A DNA stretch of 40,880 nucleotides, taken from assembly GCA_947479755.1 (NCBI GenBank), contig CANKAM010000032.1:1-40880 (forward strand). The letters are read 5' to 3'. A model generated the notes under the pieces. It did no database searches. It saw only the letters and a program-made list of their open reading frames with translations, and was not told the origin of the DNA. The stretch is from Bacteroidota bacterium. Its GTDB lineage: Bacteria > Bacteroidota > Bacteroidia > SXHM01. Each line of letters begins with the position of its first letter. The first letter of the stretch is position 1. A program made the position numbers and the translations under genes. Positions 27,301 through 35,182 of this stretch are shown piece by piece.

Positions 27301-27485
27301 ATGCTATGATTTATAGTAATACAACACCAGGCGGTGCTAATTACCAGCCTATAATTCATACATCTCCGCTTGGTGGTGTTTCCCCAGCTGCTAAGGCTAT
27401 AAAAATAGATGTACCTAACAGTGCTATACTAAAAATTAATACTGGTAACGTAGGTTTTACTCAAAAGCTTAATATAGCGCAGTAA
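18393..27485 (+). CDS. Giant (3030 aa) secreted multidomain glycine-rich protein with Ig-like, Big_2-like and LamG domains
   Basis: Signal peptide at about 1-33 (ending near AAAQT). N-terminal domain with FPNGNTFSYANTGWPSC, echoed late in the protein. Ig-like segments follow (ATICVGGSTTL, TTYYLRPGVG). Three related glycine-rich domains (about 570-830, 988-1237, 1412-1672) each start VLVVxGGGGGG and end GIVVVRY; Big_2-like segments follow the first and third (VWSSSAPGVATINASTGVV; VWSTNNPGVATVSATGVV). A fourth, different glycine-rich domain (about 1806-2039, LTIDAYGAQGGN) follows. A LamG/concanavalin-like domain lies at about 2289-2466 (AEAWVKCD, GVWTHIAATLNG, GLIDNVRIWQG). The C-terminus (about 2932-3030) is an NW-x2-C-x-P domain like that ending the 3009 product. 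No T9SS type A tail. Likely a surface adhesin or matrix protein; the ligand is unknown. Confidence 0.87.
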   Translation: MKSTRIATYCKWIFFLITLITFTLTNTKQAAAQTAIANPAGTTVTTLCTADTRAIGFPNGNTFSYANTGWPSCTAWGFPSTTGIPVCRANILASNACAWDNVTYNAAAPTNLAGGVMCFTGTTNYRASNGTTYADRPTNIRMVVTVTDNSNNPMQLQVSNNFVYVVIPDPSFTFKAKVELQAFGPASVVYQTTGNGTTVPIGCTVTPNNSYTCGNYLNTWVGAIQLYNCISTDATYKICTQFTGSTFLSAGVPVAPATPTGAATICVGGSTTLSRVGAPLTGVTWYWQAATNGTDVTNSGATYSPSPATTTTYYLRPGVGTCWGTASGGVTVTVVPDPTVSISGTATTCAGTSITLTATPSGGQGSVVTYNWERSPAGAGTWVSQQNTASATYATGTGLATGNYDFRVTLTQSVSGCVSVPSTTFPFTVNPLPAAPTPVTATPTTFCIASNTIQLNATAAGSTIYWYTVSTGGSNIGTSASGANFAVNPVATTTYYAEARVIATGCISATRTAVTVTLIPTPATPNAITGATTVCVGATTTLTSPIATGGNVTFSGGYRIHAFYSNGTLNIAQAANVEVLVVGGGGGGGSDMGGGGGGGGVISNASFAVTPGSYAITVGQGGAGALPGVSQARGVNGGNSVFSTLTAFGGGGGGSEYATNASPPGTGNGVVGSGGGVAGCNQTTTGVGTPGQGNNGGASGGCYYPGGGGGAGGAGSTNPANGGAGVSNSILGTAYFWGGGGGGAGYSGIAGNGGNGGGGGGGPRVSGGGFGGTGGLNPGSDAQPGTLVAQTNVPAGQGGANTGGGGGGGAHYNSNNPGGSGGAGIVVVRYLEGAGIGVWSSSAPGVATINASTGVVTAVAAGTTTISYSVTQGICTSTPVTTTVTVLALPAAPTAANASVCTGGTVNISATSAGNLIKWYNAASGGTLVGVTASGANLAVTPGSTTTYYAEAVANNPYATGGTETTFGSYRIHRFNASGTLTMVQGGNTEVLVVAGGGGGGSDMGGGGGAGGVIMNNSFAVAAGSFPITVGIGGAGAPAGIGQVSGTNGGNSVFSSLTAIGGGGGGSEYSTNAQPGRNGGSGGGCASSANTTFGLGTAGQGYNGGASGGSYWPSGGGGAGGPGINNPGRGGPGLASAILGTLYYFGGGGGGSGYSNQGGNGGKGGGGGGACSITLGGNGGLNNGLPGSYGVTVAQTNVPGGAAGANTGGGGGGGSHYNANNYGGAGGSGIVVVRYIDAGCSSSTRTPVTVTVNPLPTNITPTAVSSTICYNTSTNIQIAGSQIGVNYQLRNNTGNVNIGSPVAGTGGTISLPTGNLLATTTFNVLATNPTTTCQTQMTVTVTVSTITAPPSTPITGVPTVCVGGTTTLTGLSAYGATPPTGGTITYVGGDRIHAFTAVGTVNFTATQAINARVLVVAGGGGGGFDMGGGGGGGGVLYNASYAVPSGNTTVTVGGGGAGAPAAGTGGQPAGHQYTIPANNGNPSVFGTMNAVGGGKGGSSYQGYTPGIAGGNGGSGGGAGGYNDNAGFRYGGTGTVGQGNRGGNSYSAYYSGGGGGAGGVGTDGNNRANGGPGLLNDILGTAYYWGGGGGGAGYTIGGGDGGIGGGGGGAVGVTTGGAGYNNGSPGTNGCTSCWANVPGGNAGANTGGGGGAGAHYNANNKGGDGGSGIVVVRYPDVATGVWSTNNPGVATVSATGVVSGLSAGTASISYIMTNTAGCSTTVTQLVTVNSTPTISASSATPPSICNSGSSNLNATSAGNIINWYTVASGGTPVTTTASGANYAVTPASTTTYYAEAVSVSAGTLTQTFNFTGALQTFTVPTGITSLTIDAYGAQGGNNLSAGGLGGRAQGTLTVTPGQVINIYVGGQNGYNGGGAPGTGGAYPGAFGGGASDIRVGGTALANRVIVAGAGGGGGSSGRDWSTVMSAGTGGGASGGNASVCCWTAPTGGTQVGGGVTGISCGNCGNTATNGSLGQGGRGDDPCDVYGTGSGGGGGYYGGAGGEACGNGEPGAGGSSYTGGVSGGSTTAGTRSGNGQITLTWSGVWDCPSNPRTPVTVTVNPLPTDITPTVVAATICNGTGTNIQIAGSQVGVNYQLRNNVGNVNVGSAVAGTGGTINLPTGNLTATTVFNVLATDATTTCFRQMTGTVTVTVYSNLANGTFIYTNPTSCTTANGTLTVSGVSGGSGSYNYSTNSTNGSNGTWTNTTGTFTGMAAGSGQVWVRNQGTPTCPDRVLPTEIWSTAVPINPITAATASSDISSLCDGNIVVLTASNMAPGNGGNGGNTGSLVVPTQGAYSLTGANYLACNTTAAGLATGNQITAEAWVKCDATGQANTDWNGIVAWGNKATAGQAFLLGIKSNLRLQVATWGPDYIPTTGAALTVGVWTHIAATLNGNTVTTYINGNVASTGTTLAGAINVTAAGGQWLTIGCTDNPGRYFKGLIDNVRIWQGVRTQADIQADMYKDVPVSNIGGATLRANYLFNLAGLATSGGTGPTLNVAATAVYPSSYLFSWTGANDPIDNPAQSAYERVTVGPLQGIQNFSVTATTNPANACTGTPSNIVVISDFSTTPFASSYATSGSAQGITIPGAPSAGTIIGRPGGVTYTYVHALNTTTGVGGCTNWGLPTRLNDVVGVAATMLGATTDLDYVTGAPTDLANGIVAYRGTMAVPINFFFANGYGSTPAFNIPVQLVFTVRTSGGAIIKGDFISSGDIMFRIVGNFTVNAVLQGIPPGGMQYDGGISGGNGGGGTSCATISGAAGGTTYYSLTDIYDCLATTGTAPSLQSTFNFDKFPRLDFTCPGCTAPSAGSPFSICWGGTPASAFTLQGNTGSIPLGTSNCGGLSHSWINLTAGGTAVNGTWSTATVAPTAGFGVSTPPAIAAGATTAAVAPTGTTYMYTIGSGSSNTCYGSGTVTVTKNVPVADATNFPIAPSLTTSWRTGAVPAEWDPTNRVSGNDNWYDNRNWTYCVPDINTNAMIYSNTTPGGANYQPIIHTSPLGGVSPAAKAIKIDVPNSAILKINTGNVGFTQKLNIAQ

Positions 27486-27487
27486 AC

Positions 27488-27534
27488 CTCAACTATAAGT
27501 CCTCCTCCTTTTTTTAGGGGGATTTATAGTTGAG
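27488..27534. terminator. Strong hairpin after the 3030-aa gene
   Basis: A long stem (27488-27506 with 27516-27534; CTCAACTATAA and TTATAGTTGAG at the base, a C/G-rich upper part with two G-T pairs) closes a 9-nt loop that itself contains the T-run. It starts 3 nt after the stop. The usual trailing U-tract is missing, so it may act as a terminator or a transcript-end stabiliser. Confidence 0.6.
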
Positions 27535-27618
27535 ATTTAAACAAATTTATTATTAAACTGTTTTTTAGAATGGTTTGCATAATAAGTCTATTATTTTATC
27601 AATTAATTTCACTTGTTA

Positions 27619-30600
27619 ATGATTTTACGATTTCTAAAAATTGCTCTAATCTTCTTGCTTCTATCACTCAATTCATTTGCCCAGCAGTGGTATCTCTCCC
27701 CCGTTTATCATAGCAGAAATATCTACGATGTAGAAATACTTGACCGAGCCAACATACTTGCTGGTGGCGGTAACGAACAAAACGATTCATTGCAGGAAAT
27801 TTTTATTTCATATTCAGGCGGAATGGATTGGAACTTTGCTAATAACCAGGGTGGTGGCTATATCCGTTCAATGGATTTTATTGATGCGCAAAATGGTCTG
27901 GCCGTTGGTTATGCCGGCAAGATATTGAAAACAGAAAACGGTTCAGCATCCTGGGAGCAGGTCTATGGTCTGGCTCCAATAAGTCAGCGCAATTTTACTA
28001 CTGTTCACTACAAAGATGCACAAACCGTATTAGCCTTTGGTGGCCGCAGCTATGGCAATGATACTATACAGACTATTATTAAAAGTACAGATGGTGGCAG
28101 CACCTGGAACGCTATTCGTGATCAGGCCGGCCGTTGGCTCAAGGGCGCTTTTTTTAAAGACAATAATAACGGTTTTGCTGTAGGTGGTGCAGGAACTATT
28201 ATAAAAACAACTGATGGTGGCAACAACTGGACAAATGTTACATCACCACTAAATACCCGTGACTTTAACGCAGTTTATTTTAGTAGTCCTTCTACAGGAT
28301 ATATTGTGGGTGGAAATTTTGTAATGTTTGATACCCTTGCAAGTATGCGCACAATCCTTAAAACAATAGATGGCGGAGCCAACTGGAATGTGATAATGGA
28401 TGAGCCTGGTGGCTCGCTTACTGCCTTAGACTTTATTGACCAGAACAACGGATACCTGACCGGTGATGGTGCTCAGTTTTATACAACAACTAATGGCGGC
28501 AGCAACTGGATAAGGCAAACAGTACAGGGCAGCCAGTATTATTCAAATTTCACATCTGTTAAATTTCTTAATCAGGATTTTGGAGTAGTAGGTGGTATGT
28601 ATGGTGAAGTGTTTTTGTATTCTAATGAGCCGCTTCCCGAAGTTATAACAACAGTAGCTTCAGTTACTCAGGTAACAGATACAAATGCATCAGTAATATT
28701 GCGTGCAAATATTAACACCCACAATTCTCCCGTAACCTATAATTTCTTTTACTCAACAGTTTCTGATTTTTCTTCAGATGTTGATTTTGCATATATTCCT
28801 AGTTGGGCACCTGCTTTCAATAGCAGTTCACTATCACCCGTTGAGTTCTCAGGCAATAATTTTCTTCCGAATACTACTTATTATTATTACATAACTGCTA
28901 GATCACCCAGGGGAACAGCATATGGTGATACGCTGAGTTTTACCACCACTATTCCTTACTCAACACTACAGACTAATCAACCGATTTCTAATAACGACTA
29001 TACGGTATTTAGTGGTATTATTAATCAGGCTACTACACCTTTCAATCTGTATTTTGAATATGGAACTTCTACTTTGTTCGGAAACGAGGTGCAGGCTACC
29101 CCTTTCCTTGTAAATGATAACCAATCCTATTCGTTATATGATAACATTACTACGCTTTTACCCAACACTGTTTATTATTACAGGGTAAAAGGAATCTCAC
29201 TGTCTGAAACCTATTACGGAAACACTGTAAGTTTTTATTCAGGCTCCTTGTTCGATAGTTTTGATACGCAGGAGGCAACAGATATAACGCAAACATCGGC
29301 TACAATAAACGGGTTTGTTGATAATTTCAGGTTACCTCTCACTAATATTCATTTTGCATATGGCACTTCGCCATGGGAAATGAATACTACGGTTGCTGCA
29401 AATCCATCTTCAATAAATGATACGCTGTCTCATAACCTTAGTGTTTCGCTTACATCATTGCAACCGGAAAGCTATTATTATTTCAGGTTACAGGGTCAAT
29501 CAGCCTTTGGTTTTCATAGCAGTTCCACTCAAACATTTTATACCGGTGATCTTTACGATACTTTTACTGCTCTGCCACCCACCAACGTTAGTGAAACCAG
29601 TGCTCAGCTAAATGGTTTTGCAGAAGGCTTCATTAATCCCATTCAGGTAAGTTTTGAATACGGACCAACGCCTTCGCTGGGTTATGTTATGCAGGCCAAT
29701 CCCGGGTTTATTAATGATAACGGTGCTTACAGCTTAGTAACAGATGTAAATTATCTTTCACCTTCCACGCTATATTATTACAGGCTAGTAGCTAACATCT
29801 CAGGGAATTTAATTTACAGCAACACGGTAAGCTTTATCACAGGGCTGCCGTCCAGCGAACTTTCGGCATCGGCTGCTACTAATGTAACCGAATCATCTGC
29901 ACAACTCAATGGATGGGTTAACCGCCTGCCTTTTTCGGCTTCGTTTAGTTTTGAATATGGGCTTACCGAAACAGTGGGCAGTGAGGTTGCGGCTACTCCC
30001 GGAAGTATTAGCGATACGCTATATCACACCATTTCAGCTAACGTTATCGGCTTACTTGCCGATACGGTTTATTATTTCAGGATTAAAGCAAATGCAAACG
30101 GGCAGGACTTTACAAGCACTATGCGAAAGGTTTATACCGGTGTTCCGCAGGTACCTAACTGGAATTTTGAAAATTGGGATATTGACACATTACTCTTGCC
30201 TGAACAATGGAATATTGCCAATGACGAAAATTTTGAACGAGTAGCGGGTTATTCAGGCAGCTATGCGCTAAAAATATCGAAGGTAAATTTTGCAATACTC
30301 GGCTTTCCGGGTGATGGTGAAGGCAATAATGACGGACCTGCTTTTTATGGAGGATGTGCCTTTGGTTCACGCCCTGATTCTGTAGGTTTCTACATGAATT
30401 ATAATATCAATCCGCTCGACTCTGGAATATTTATCTCGCATTTATATTCAGGAGACAGTATTATTTCTTCGGGTATCAGATTTATCAGTGGCAATTCAGG
30501 CGGTAATTTTCAGCACTTTTCTTTTCCTTTAGAGTATAATTCAACGTTAACTCCCGATAGTATTGTTCTTGGGTTTGCCTCATTCAACCCTTTTTCCTCG

Positions 30601-31509
30601 GTTGTAAATGACCCAGCGAATAATTTTATGATTATCGATGAAATCAGTTTCTCGCCAGCAGCAACGCATAGTTGCAATATTGATTTTGAAGACTGGTTTG
30701 AATTTGTATTTGATGCTCCGCAGGATTGGTATTACTTTAAAACGCTTGCTATTGACCCCGATAACATTGAAGAATCGAGGATGGTAAAAAAAGTGCAGGG
30801 AATTAACGCTGATGAATACGCTGCTCAGATTCAAAATGTAAATATTTCAGGCTATATACTCAATGGTTCCCTTGCAACAATTAAGGGTAAAGATTTCTTT
30901 GGCCCCACTACCAGCGGAACTCCGGTAAGCAGAAGATACAGCAGGTTGAACGGATATTATAAATATTCATGCAGCGAGCAGGATACTGTTGTAATTGCAT
31001 TAGCAATGTTTAAAAACGGAACAAACGTTGGTTACGGAACATCTGAAGCATCAGGAGCATTGGATGACTTTCAGATTTTAGATATCCCCATCAGTTATTT
31101 TGATGAGGTTACAATTCCGGATAGTGTTGTTATTGATGTTAAGACTAATAACTATGGTTCTGCAACCGACCATGCAACTGTAACAATTGACCGCTTAAGT
31201 TTTGATGGTATTTGGGGCGAGGTTGTTACAGATACAACGGGAGTAGAAAACAGGATTGCTCCTGATGATTTGAAAATATACCCAAACCCGACAAAAAATA
31301 CTTTTGTTGCAGAGTTAAGTGATAGTAATTTCAAAGTGGGTGTTGGCTCGGTTATCGATATTAACGGAAGGGTACTTAGTCAAATTGTTTTTTCAGCAGG
31401 ACAGTCGCGCATTAGTTTTGATGTTTCTGATTTTGATGCGGGTATTTATTTTGTAAAAATAGCAACTGACGATAAAGTGTTTAATAAGAAAATCATTGTA
31501 TTGAAATAA
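27619..31509 (+). CDS. T9SS type A-sorted Ycf48-like propeller / FN3-like repeat surface protein (long form)
   Basis: 1296 aa. Signal peptide MILRFLKIALIFLLLSLNSF...AQ; the ATG at 27619 is preferred over an in-frame TTG at 27613. Clear paralogue of the 8097 product, sharing QQWYLSPVYH, GGGNExNDSLQ, NQGGGYIRSM, GYAGKILKT and FGGRxYGNDTIQTIIK. Layout: Ycf48/BNR-type propeller (about 20-345), five FN3-like repeats (FEYGTSTLFG, FAYGTSPWEM, FEYGPTPSLG, FEYGLTETVG and an N-terminal degenerate one), two jelly-roll-like domains (NWNFENWD, NIDFEDWF), and a T9SS type A tail (KIYPNPTKN, DINGR, DAGIYFVKI, ending KIIVLK). It is 104 residues longer than the 8097 product, about one FN3-like repeat. Surface protein; ligand unknown. 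Confidence 0.9.
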   Translation: MILRFLKIALIFLLLSLNSFAQQWYLSPVYHSRNIYDVEILDRANILAGGGNEQNDSLQEIFISYSGGMDWNFANNQGGGYIRSMDFIDAQNGLAVGYAGKILKTENGSASWEQVYGLAPISQRNFTTVHYKDAQTVLAFGGRSYGNDTIQTIIKSTDGGSTWNAIRDQAGRWLKGAFFKDNNNGFAVGGAGTIIKTTDGGNNWTNVTSPLNTRDFNAVYFSSPSTGYIVGGNFVMFDTLASMRTILKTIDGGANWNVIMDEPGGSLTALDFIDQNNGYLTGDGAQFYTTTNGGSNWIRQTVQGSQYYSNFTSVKFLNQDFGVVGGMYGEVFLYSNEPLPEVITTVASVTQVTDTNASVILRANINTHNSPVTYNFFYSTVSDFSSDVDFAYIPSWAPAFNSSSLSPVEFSGNNFLPNTTYYYYITARSPRGTAYGDTLSFTTTIPYSTLQTNQPISNNDYTVFSGIINQATTPFNLYFEYGTSTLFGNEVQATPFLVNDNQSYSLYDNITTLLPNTVYYYRVKGISLSETYYGNTVSFYSGSLFDSFDTQEATDITQTSATINGFVDNFRLPLTNIHFAYGTSPWEMNTTVAANPSSINDTLSHNLSVSLTSLQPESYYYFRLQGQSAFGFHSSSTQTFYTGDLYDTFTALPPTNVSETSAQLNGFAEGFINPIQVSFEYGPTPSLGYVMQANPGFINDNGAYSLVTDVNYLSPSTLYYYRLVANISGNLIYSNTVSFITGLPSSELSASAATNVTESSAQLNGWVNRLPFSASFSFEYGLTETVGSEVAATPGSISDTLYHTISANVIGLLADTVYYFRIKANANGQDFTSTMRKVYTGVPQVPNWNFENWDIDTLLLPEQWNIANDENFERVAGYSGSYALKISKVNFAILGFPGDGEGNNDGPAFYGGCAFGSRPDSVGFYMNYNINPLDSGIFISHLYSGDSIISSGIRFISGNSGGNFQHFSFPLEYNSTLTPDSIVLGFASFNPFSSVVNDPANNFMIIDEISFSPAATHSCNIDFEDWFEFVFDAPQDWYYFKTLAIDPDNIEESRMVKKVQGINADEYAAQIQNVNISGYILNGSLATIKGKDFFGPTTSGTPVSRRYSRLNGYYKYSCSEQDTVVIALAMFKNGTNVGYGTSEASGALDDFQILDIPISYFDEVTIPDSVVIDVKTNNYGSATDHATVTIDRLSFDGIWGEVVTDTTGVENRIAPDDLKIYPNPTKNTFVAELSDSNFKVGVGSVIDINGRVLSQIVFSAGQSRISFDVSDFDAGIYFVKIATDDKVFNKKIIVLK

Positions 31510-31532
31510 TCTGCAGATTAGACCTTAAACAA

Positions 31533-31561
31533 AAAACTCATCTTTTATCAGGGTGAGTTTT
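31533..31561 (+). terminator. Terminator-like hairpin after the 27619 gene
   Basis: AAAACTCATC (31533-31542) pairs with GGTGAGTTTT (31552-31561), 10 bp with one G-T pair and a 9-nt loop, 23 nt after the stop. The 3' arm ends in T's. It touches the -33 box of the next promoter. Confidence 0.6.
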
Positions 31562-31562
31562 A

Positions 31563-31595
31563 TTGTGCGAAAGCAACTCAAAAAAGATACTTTTG
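31563..31595 (+). promoter_or_regulatory. Promoter of the pyruvate carboxylase gene
   Basis: TTG at 31563-31565 and TACTTTTG at 31588-31595 match the Bacteroidota -33/-7 consensus with a 22-nt spacer. The -7 box ends 24 nt before the ATG, leaving a short leader. Confidence 0.6.
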
Positions 31596-31619
31596 CCCGA
31601 ATAAATCTCAAGAGAAATT

Positions 31620-34600
31620 ATGCAGATTAAGAAAGTTCTTGTAGCTAATCGTGGTGAGATTGCCATCCGCATTTTACGTGCGTTGGTGGAATTGAAAATG
31701 CGCACGGTTGCAATTTATACTTACGAAGACCGCTATTCTCAACACCGTTTTAAATCAGATGAGGCCTATCAGATTGGTGGAAATAACGACCCGCTTAAAC
31801 CCTATCTGGATATTGATGAGATCATTAACCTTGCAAAAGAAAAAAATGTAGATGCAATTCACCCGGGCTATGGGTTTCTGTCTGAGAATGCTGAATTTGC
31901 CCGTAAATGCGAAGAGAATGGAATAGTCTGGATTGGTCCCCGCCCCGAGGTGATGATGAAGCTGGGCGACAAAGTTTCTGCAAAAAAGGTGGCAGTTAAA
32001 GCTGAAATTCCGGTAATAGAAAGCAATAAAATTGATTTAACTGATTCTGCAGTTGCGCAAAGTGAAGCTAAACGCATCGGTTTTCCGTTAATGGTTAAAG
32101 CTGCTGCCGGTGGCGGTGGACGAGGAATGCGTGTAGTGCGTAATGCAGAGGAATTAGAAAAGGCATTTCCGGAAGCTAAGCGCGAAGCGAAAAACGCCTT
32201 TGGTGACGACACCATTTTTATTGAAAAATTTGTTGAAAATCCTCGCCATATAGAAATACAGATTGTTGCAGACAACGAAGGCAACACCATTCACATGTTT
32301 GAGCGCGATTGCTCGGTGCAGCGCAGGTTTCAAAAGGTTGTGGAGGTTGCTCCTTCATTCGGGTTAGCGCAAGCAGTAAAAACAAAACTCTACGAATATG
32401 CTATCCGCATTGCAAAAGCGGTGAAGTATAATAATGTGGGCACGGTTGAGTTTCTGGTGGATGAGAAAAACAACATCTATTTCATTGAAGTAAATCCGCG
32501 CATTCAGGTAGAGCATACCGTTACCGAAATGGTAACAGGTATTGATATTGTGAAATTGCAGGTACGTATTGCAATGGGCTATAAATTATATGAAGACGAA
32601 ATTGCAATCCCAGATCAAAGCGCTGTAACATTGAACGGTTACGCTATTCAATGCCGTATAACTGCTGAGGATCCAAGCAATGATTTTAAGCCTGACTACG
32701 GAACGGTGATTGCTTTCCGAACAGCATCCGGTTTTGGAATTCGTTTGGATGTAGGCAGCGTTTATCCCGGAGTGCAAATCAGTCCTTACTTTGATTCGTT
32801 GTTGGCAAAGGTCTGTGCTCACTCCAGAACATTGGACGGTGCAGCCCGCAAAATGACGCGATGTTTGCAGGAGTTCCGCATTCGTGGTGTTAAAACCAAT
32901 ATCCGTTTTCTTGAAAACATTATTAATCATCCTGATTTTACGAAAGGAAAAGTTAACGTTGATTTTATAAAAAATACGCCTGAACTTTTTAAGTTTAAAC
33001 GCGGGCAGGACAGAGGAACCAAACTGATGCGCTACCTCGGTGATGTAGTGGTAAACGGCCATCCTGATGTAAAATTCAAGGATACTAAAAAGATTTTTCC
33101 AACGCCTGTTGTTCCCGAGTTTAAGCGTTTTGAGCCGTATAAAAAAGGAACAAAAGATATTCTCACTGATTTAGGACCTGAGAAATTTGCTGCGTGGCTG
33201 AAAAACGAAAAAGTAATTCATTACACAGACACCACTTTCCGCGATGCCCACCAAAGTTTGCTGGCAACACGAATGCGCACGTATGATTTACTGAAAGTGG
33301 CTGAGAGTTATGCAAAAAATCATCCCGAGGTTTTTAGTATGGAAGTATGGGGTGGGGCAACATTTGATGTGAGCATGCGCTTTTTGTATGCCGACCCATG
33401 GGAGCGTTTATCGTTGTTGAGAAAAGCAATTCCAAATATTTTGTTGCAAATGTTGATTCGTGGCTCAAACGGTGTTGGCTATGCCGCTTATCCCGACAAC
33501 CTGATTGAGAAGTTTGTAGAAAAATCATGGGAAACAGGAGTAGATATTTTCCGCATTTTCGATTCGCTTAACTGGATGAAAAGCATGGCGCCCTGCATTG
33601 AGTATGTGCGCAAAAACACAGGCGGTATTGCAGAAGGTGCAATCTGTTATACAGGCGATATTCTGGATAAAAGCAAAACCAAATATACACTGGAATATTA
33701 TCTGCAATTAGCTAAGGATATTGAAAATGCAGGAGCCCACATTCTCGCTATCAAAGACATGGCGGGCTTGCTGAAACCTTATGCTGCAACTGAATTAATC
33801 ACCGCTTTAAAATCAACAGTGAAGTTGCCAATACACTTGCATACACACGATACTTCCTCACTGCAACCTGCAACCTATTTAAAAGCCATTGAAGCAGGAG
33901 TGGATGTTATTGATGTAGCGCTTGGCGGTTTGTCGGGATTGACTTCGCAACCTAACTTCAACTCCATAGTAGAGATGATGAAGTTTCATGAGCGCGAAAA
34001 TAAAATTGACATCAAGAAGCTGAATAAATTCTCAACCTATTTTGAGGATGTGCGTGAGTATTATTATCCGTTTGAAAGCGGACTGAAGGCAAGCACTGCT
34101 GAGGTATTTATTAATGAAATTCCGGGCGGACAATATTCTAATTTAAAGCCACAGGCAATTGCGTTGGGCTTGGGCGATAAGTTTGAAGAAATAAAAGATA
34201 TGTATGCCTCGGTGAACGAATTATTTGGTGATGTGATAAAAGTAACACCAAGTTCAAAAGTGGTGGGTGATATGGCGCAGTTCCTTGTCAGTAATGGGTT
34301 TTCGGTGGAAGATGTAATGACCAAAGGCGACCAGATTTCTTTCCCTGAATCAGTAAAATCTTATTTCCGTGGCGATATTGGTCAGCCACCCGGAGGCTTT
34401 CCGAAAGAGTTGCAACGAATTATTCTGAAAGACGAAAAGTCTTATGATGACCGTCCAAACGAGCATTTGACTCCCGTTGATTTTGAAAATGAGTTTGATC
34501 GTTTTCTGATAAAATTTGACGGTAGTTTAGATCTTACTGATTTTCTTTCGTGGAAATTTTACCCAAAAGTTTTTGAAGACTATTACAAGAAGAAACAGGA

Positions 34601-35060
34601 GTATGGTGATGTATCAAAAATACCGACCAAGAACTTTTTCTACGGTTTGGATTTGCGAGAAGAAACTGAAGTGGAGATAGGAGAGGGCAAGTCGGTAATT
34701 ATACGCCTGCTTTCGGTGGGTGCGCCTGACGAAAACGCTATGCGCACTGTGTTTTTCCGCATGAACGGACAAACCCGCAACATTGAAATATCGGACCGTT
34801 CGCTTAATATTACCAAGCACGAAAACTTCAAGGCCGACAAGCAAAATCCGAAACATATCGGAGCGCCTTTGCAAGGGCTACTAAGCAAAGTATTTGTAAA
34901 AGTGGGACAAACGGTGAAAAAGAACGAACCTCTGTTTGTAATAGAAGCCATGAAAATGGAAACTACCATTACAGCTCATGACGAGATAACGATTGACAAA
35001 ATTTTTCTTACAGGCGGCAGTTTGGTGAGCGCAGACGATTTGGTAATGAGTATAGGTTAA
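31620..35060 (+). CDS. pyc: Pyruvate carboxylase
   Basis: Biotin enzyme making oxaloacetate from pyruvate, bicarbonate and ATP, an anaplerotic step in the cytosol. At 1146 aa it is the full single-chain length. Biotin carboxylase domain (about 1-450): KVLVANRGEIAIRI, HPGYGFLSENAEF, ATP-grasp loop MVKAAAGGGGRGMRVV (about 158-173), FIEVNPRIQVEHTVTE. Carboxyltransferase domain: DTTFRDAHQSLLATR (about 537), EVWGGATFDVSMRF, LHTHDTSS (metal-binding His pair), GGLSGLTSQPN. A PYC tetramerisation-type region follows. The C-terminal biotinyl domain carries EAMKM with the lysine at residue 1112. The order BC-CT-biotin distinguishes it from acetyl- or propionyl-CoA carboxylase subunits. Own promoter; single-gene unit as far as visible. 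Confidence 0.97.
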   Translation: MQIKKVLVANRGEIAIRILRALVELKMRTVAIYTYEDRYSQHRFKSDEAYQIGGNNDPLKPYLDIDEIINLAKEKNVDAIHPGYGFLSENAEFARKCEENGIVWIGPRPEVMMKLGDKVSAKKVAVKAEIPVIESNKIDLTDSAVAQSEAKRIGFPLMVKAAAGGGGRGMRVVRNAEELEKAFPEAKREAKNAFGDDTIFIEKFVENPRHIEIQIVADNEGNTIHMFERDCSVQRRFQKVVEVAPSFGLAQAVKTKLYEYAIRIAKAVKYNNVGTVEFLVDEKNNIYFIEVNPRIQVEHTVTEMVTGIDIVKLQVRIAMGYKLYEDEIAIPDQSAVTLNGYAIQCRITAEDPSNDFKPDYGTVIAFRTASGFGIRLDVGSVYPGVQISPYFDSLLAKVCAHSRTLDGAARKMTRCLQEFRIRGVKTNIRFLENIINHPDFTKGKVNVDFIKNTPELFKFKRGQDRGTKLMRYLGDVVVNGHPDVKFKDTKKIFPTPVVPEFKRFEPYKKGTKDILTDLGPEKFAAWLKNEKVIHYTDTTFRDAHQSLLATRMRTYDLLKVAESYAKNHPEVFSMEVWGGATFDVSMRFLYADPWERLSLLRKAIPNILLQMLIRGSNGVGYAAYPDNLIEKFVEKSWETGVDIFRIFDSLNWMKSMAPCIEYVRKNTGGIAEGAICYTGDILDKSKTKYTLEYYLQLAKDIENAGAHILAIKDMAGLLKPYAATELITALKSTVKLPIHLHTHDTSSLQPATYLKAIEAGVDVIDVALGGLSGLTSQPNFNSIVEMMKFHERENKIDIKKLNKFSTYFEDVREYYYPFESGLKASTAEVFINEIPGGQYSNLKPQAIALGLGDKFEEIKDMYASVNELFGDVIKVTPSSKVVGDMAQFLVSNGFSVEDVMTKGDQISFPESVKSYFRGDIGQPPGGFPKELQRIILKDEKSYDDRPNEHLTPVDFENEFDRFLIKFDGSLDLTDFLSWKFYPKVFEDYYKKKQEYGDVSKIPTKNFFYGLDLREETEVEIGEGKSVIIRLLSVGAPDENAMRTVFFRMNGQTRNIEISDRSLNITKHENFKADKQNPKHIGAPLQGLLSKVFVKVGQTVKKNEPLFVIEAMKMETTITAHDEITIDKIFLTGGSLVSADDLVMSIG

Positions 35061-35117
35061 TTTCTTCAAAGGAGAAACGTCTGTTTTTCCCTTATTCCTC
35101 AAGTCCTAAAATACTTG

Positions 35118-35147
35118 TTTTGCGATAATTAAAAATTTGTACGTTTG
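35118..35147 (+). promoter_or_regulatory. Promoter of secDF
   Basis: TTTTG at 35118-35122 and TACGTTTG at 35140-35147 (exact TAnnTTTG) with a 17-nt spacer; another TTG at 35115-35117 would give 22 nt. The ATG at 35183 lies 36 nt downstream. Confidence 0.6.
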
Positions 35148-35182
35148 CACGCTCAAAAAAAACGGTAATACCTAAAGAAATT

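Noticed and set aside
35061-35117. Terminator after pyruvate carboxylase
   Set aside because: Only a ragged A/G versus T/C pairing is visible; no stem good enough to annotate.
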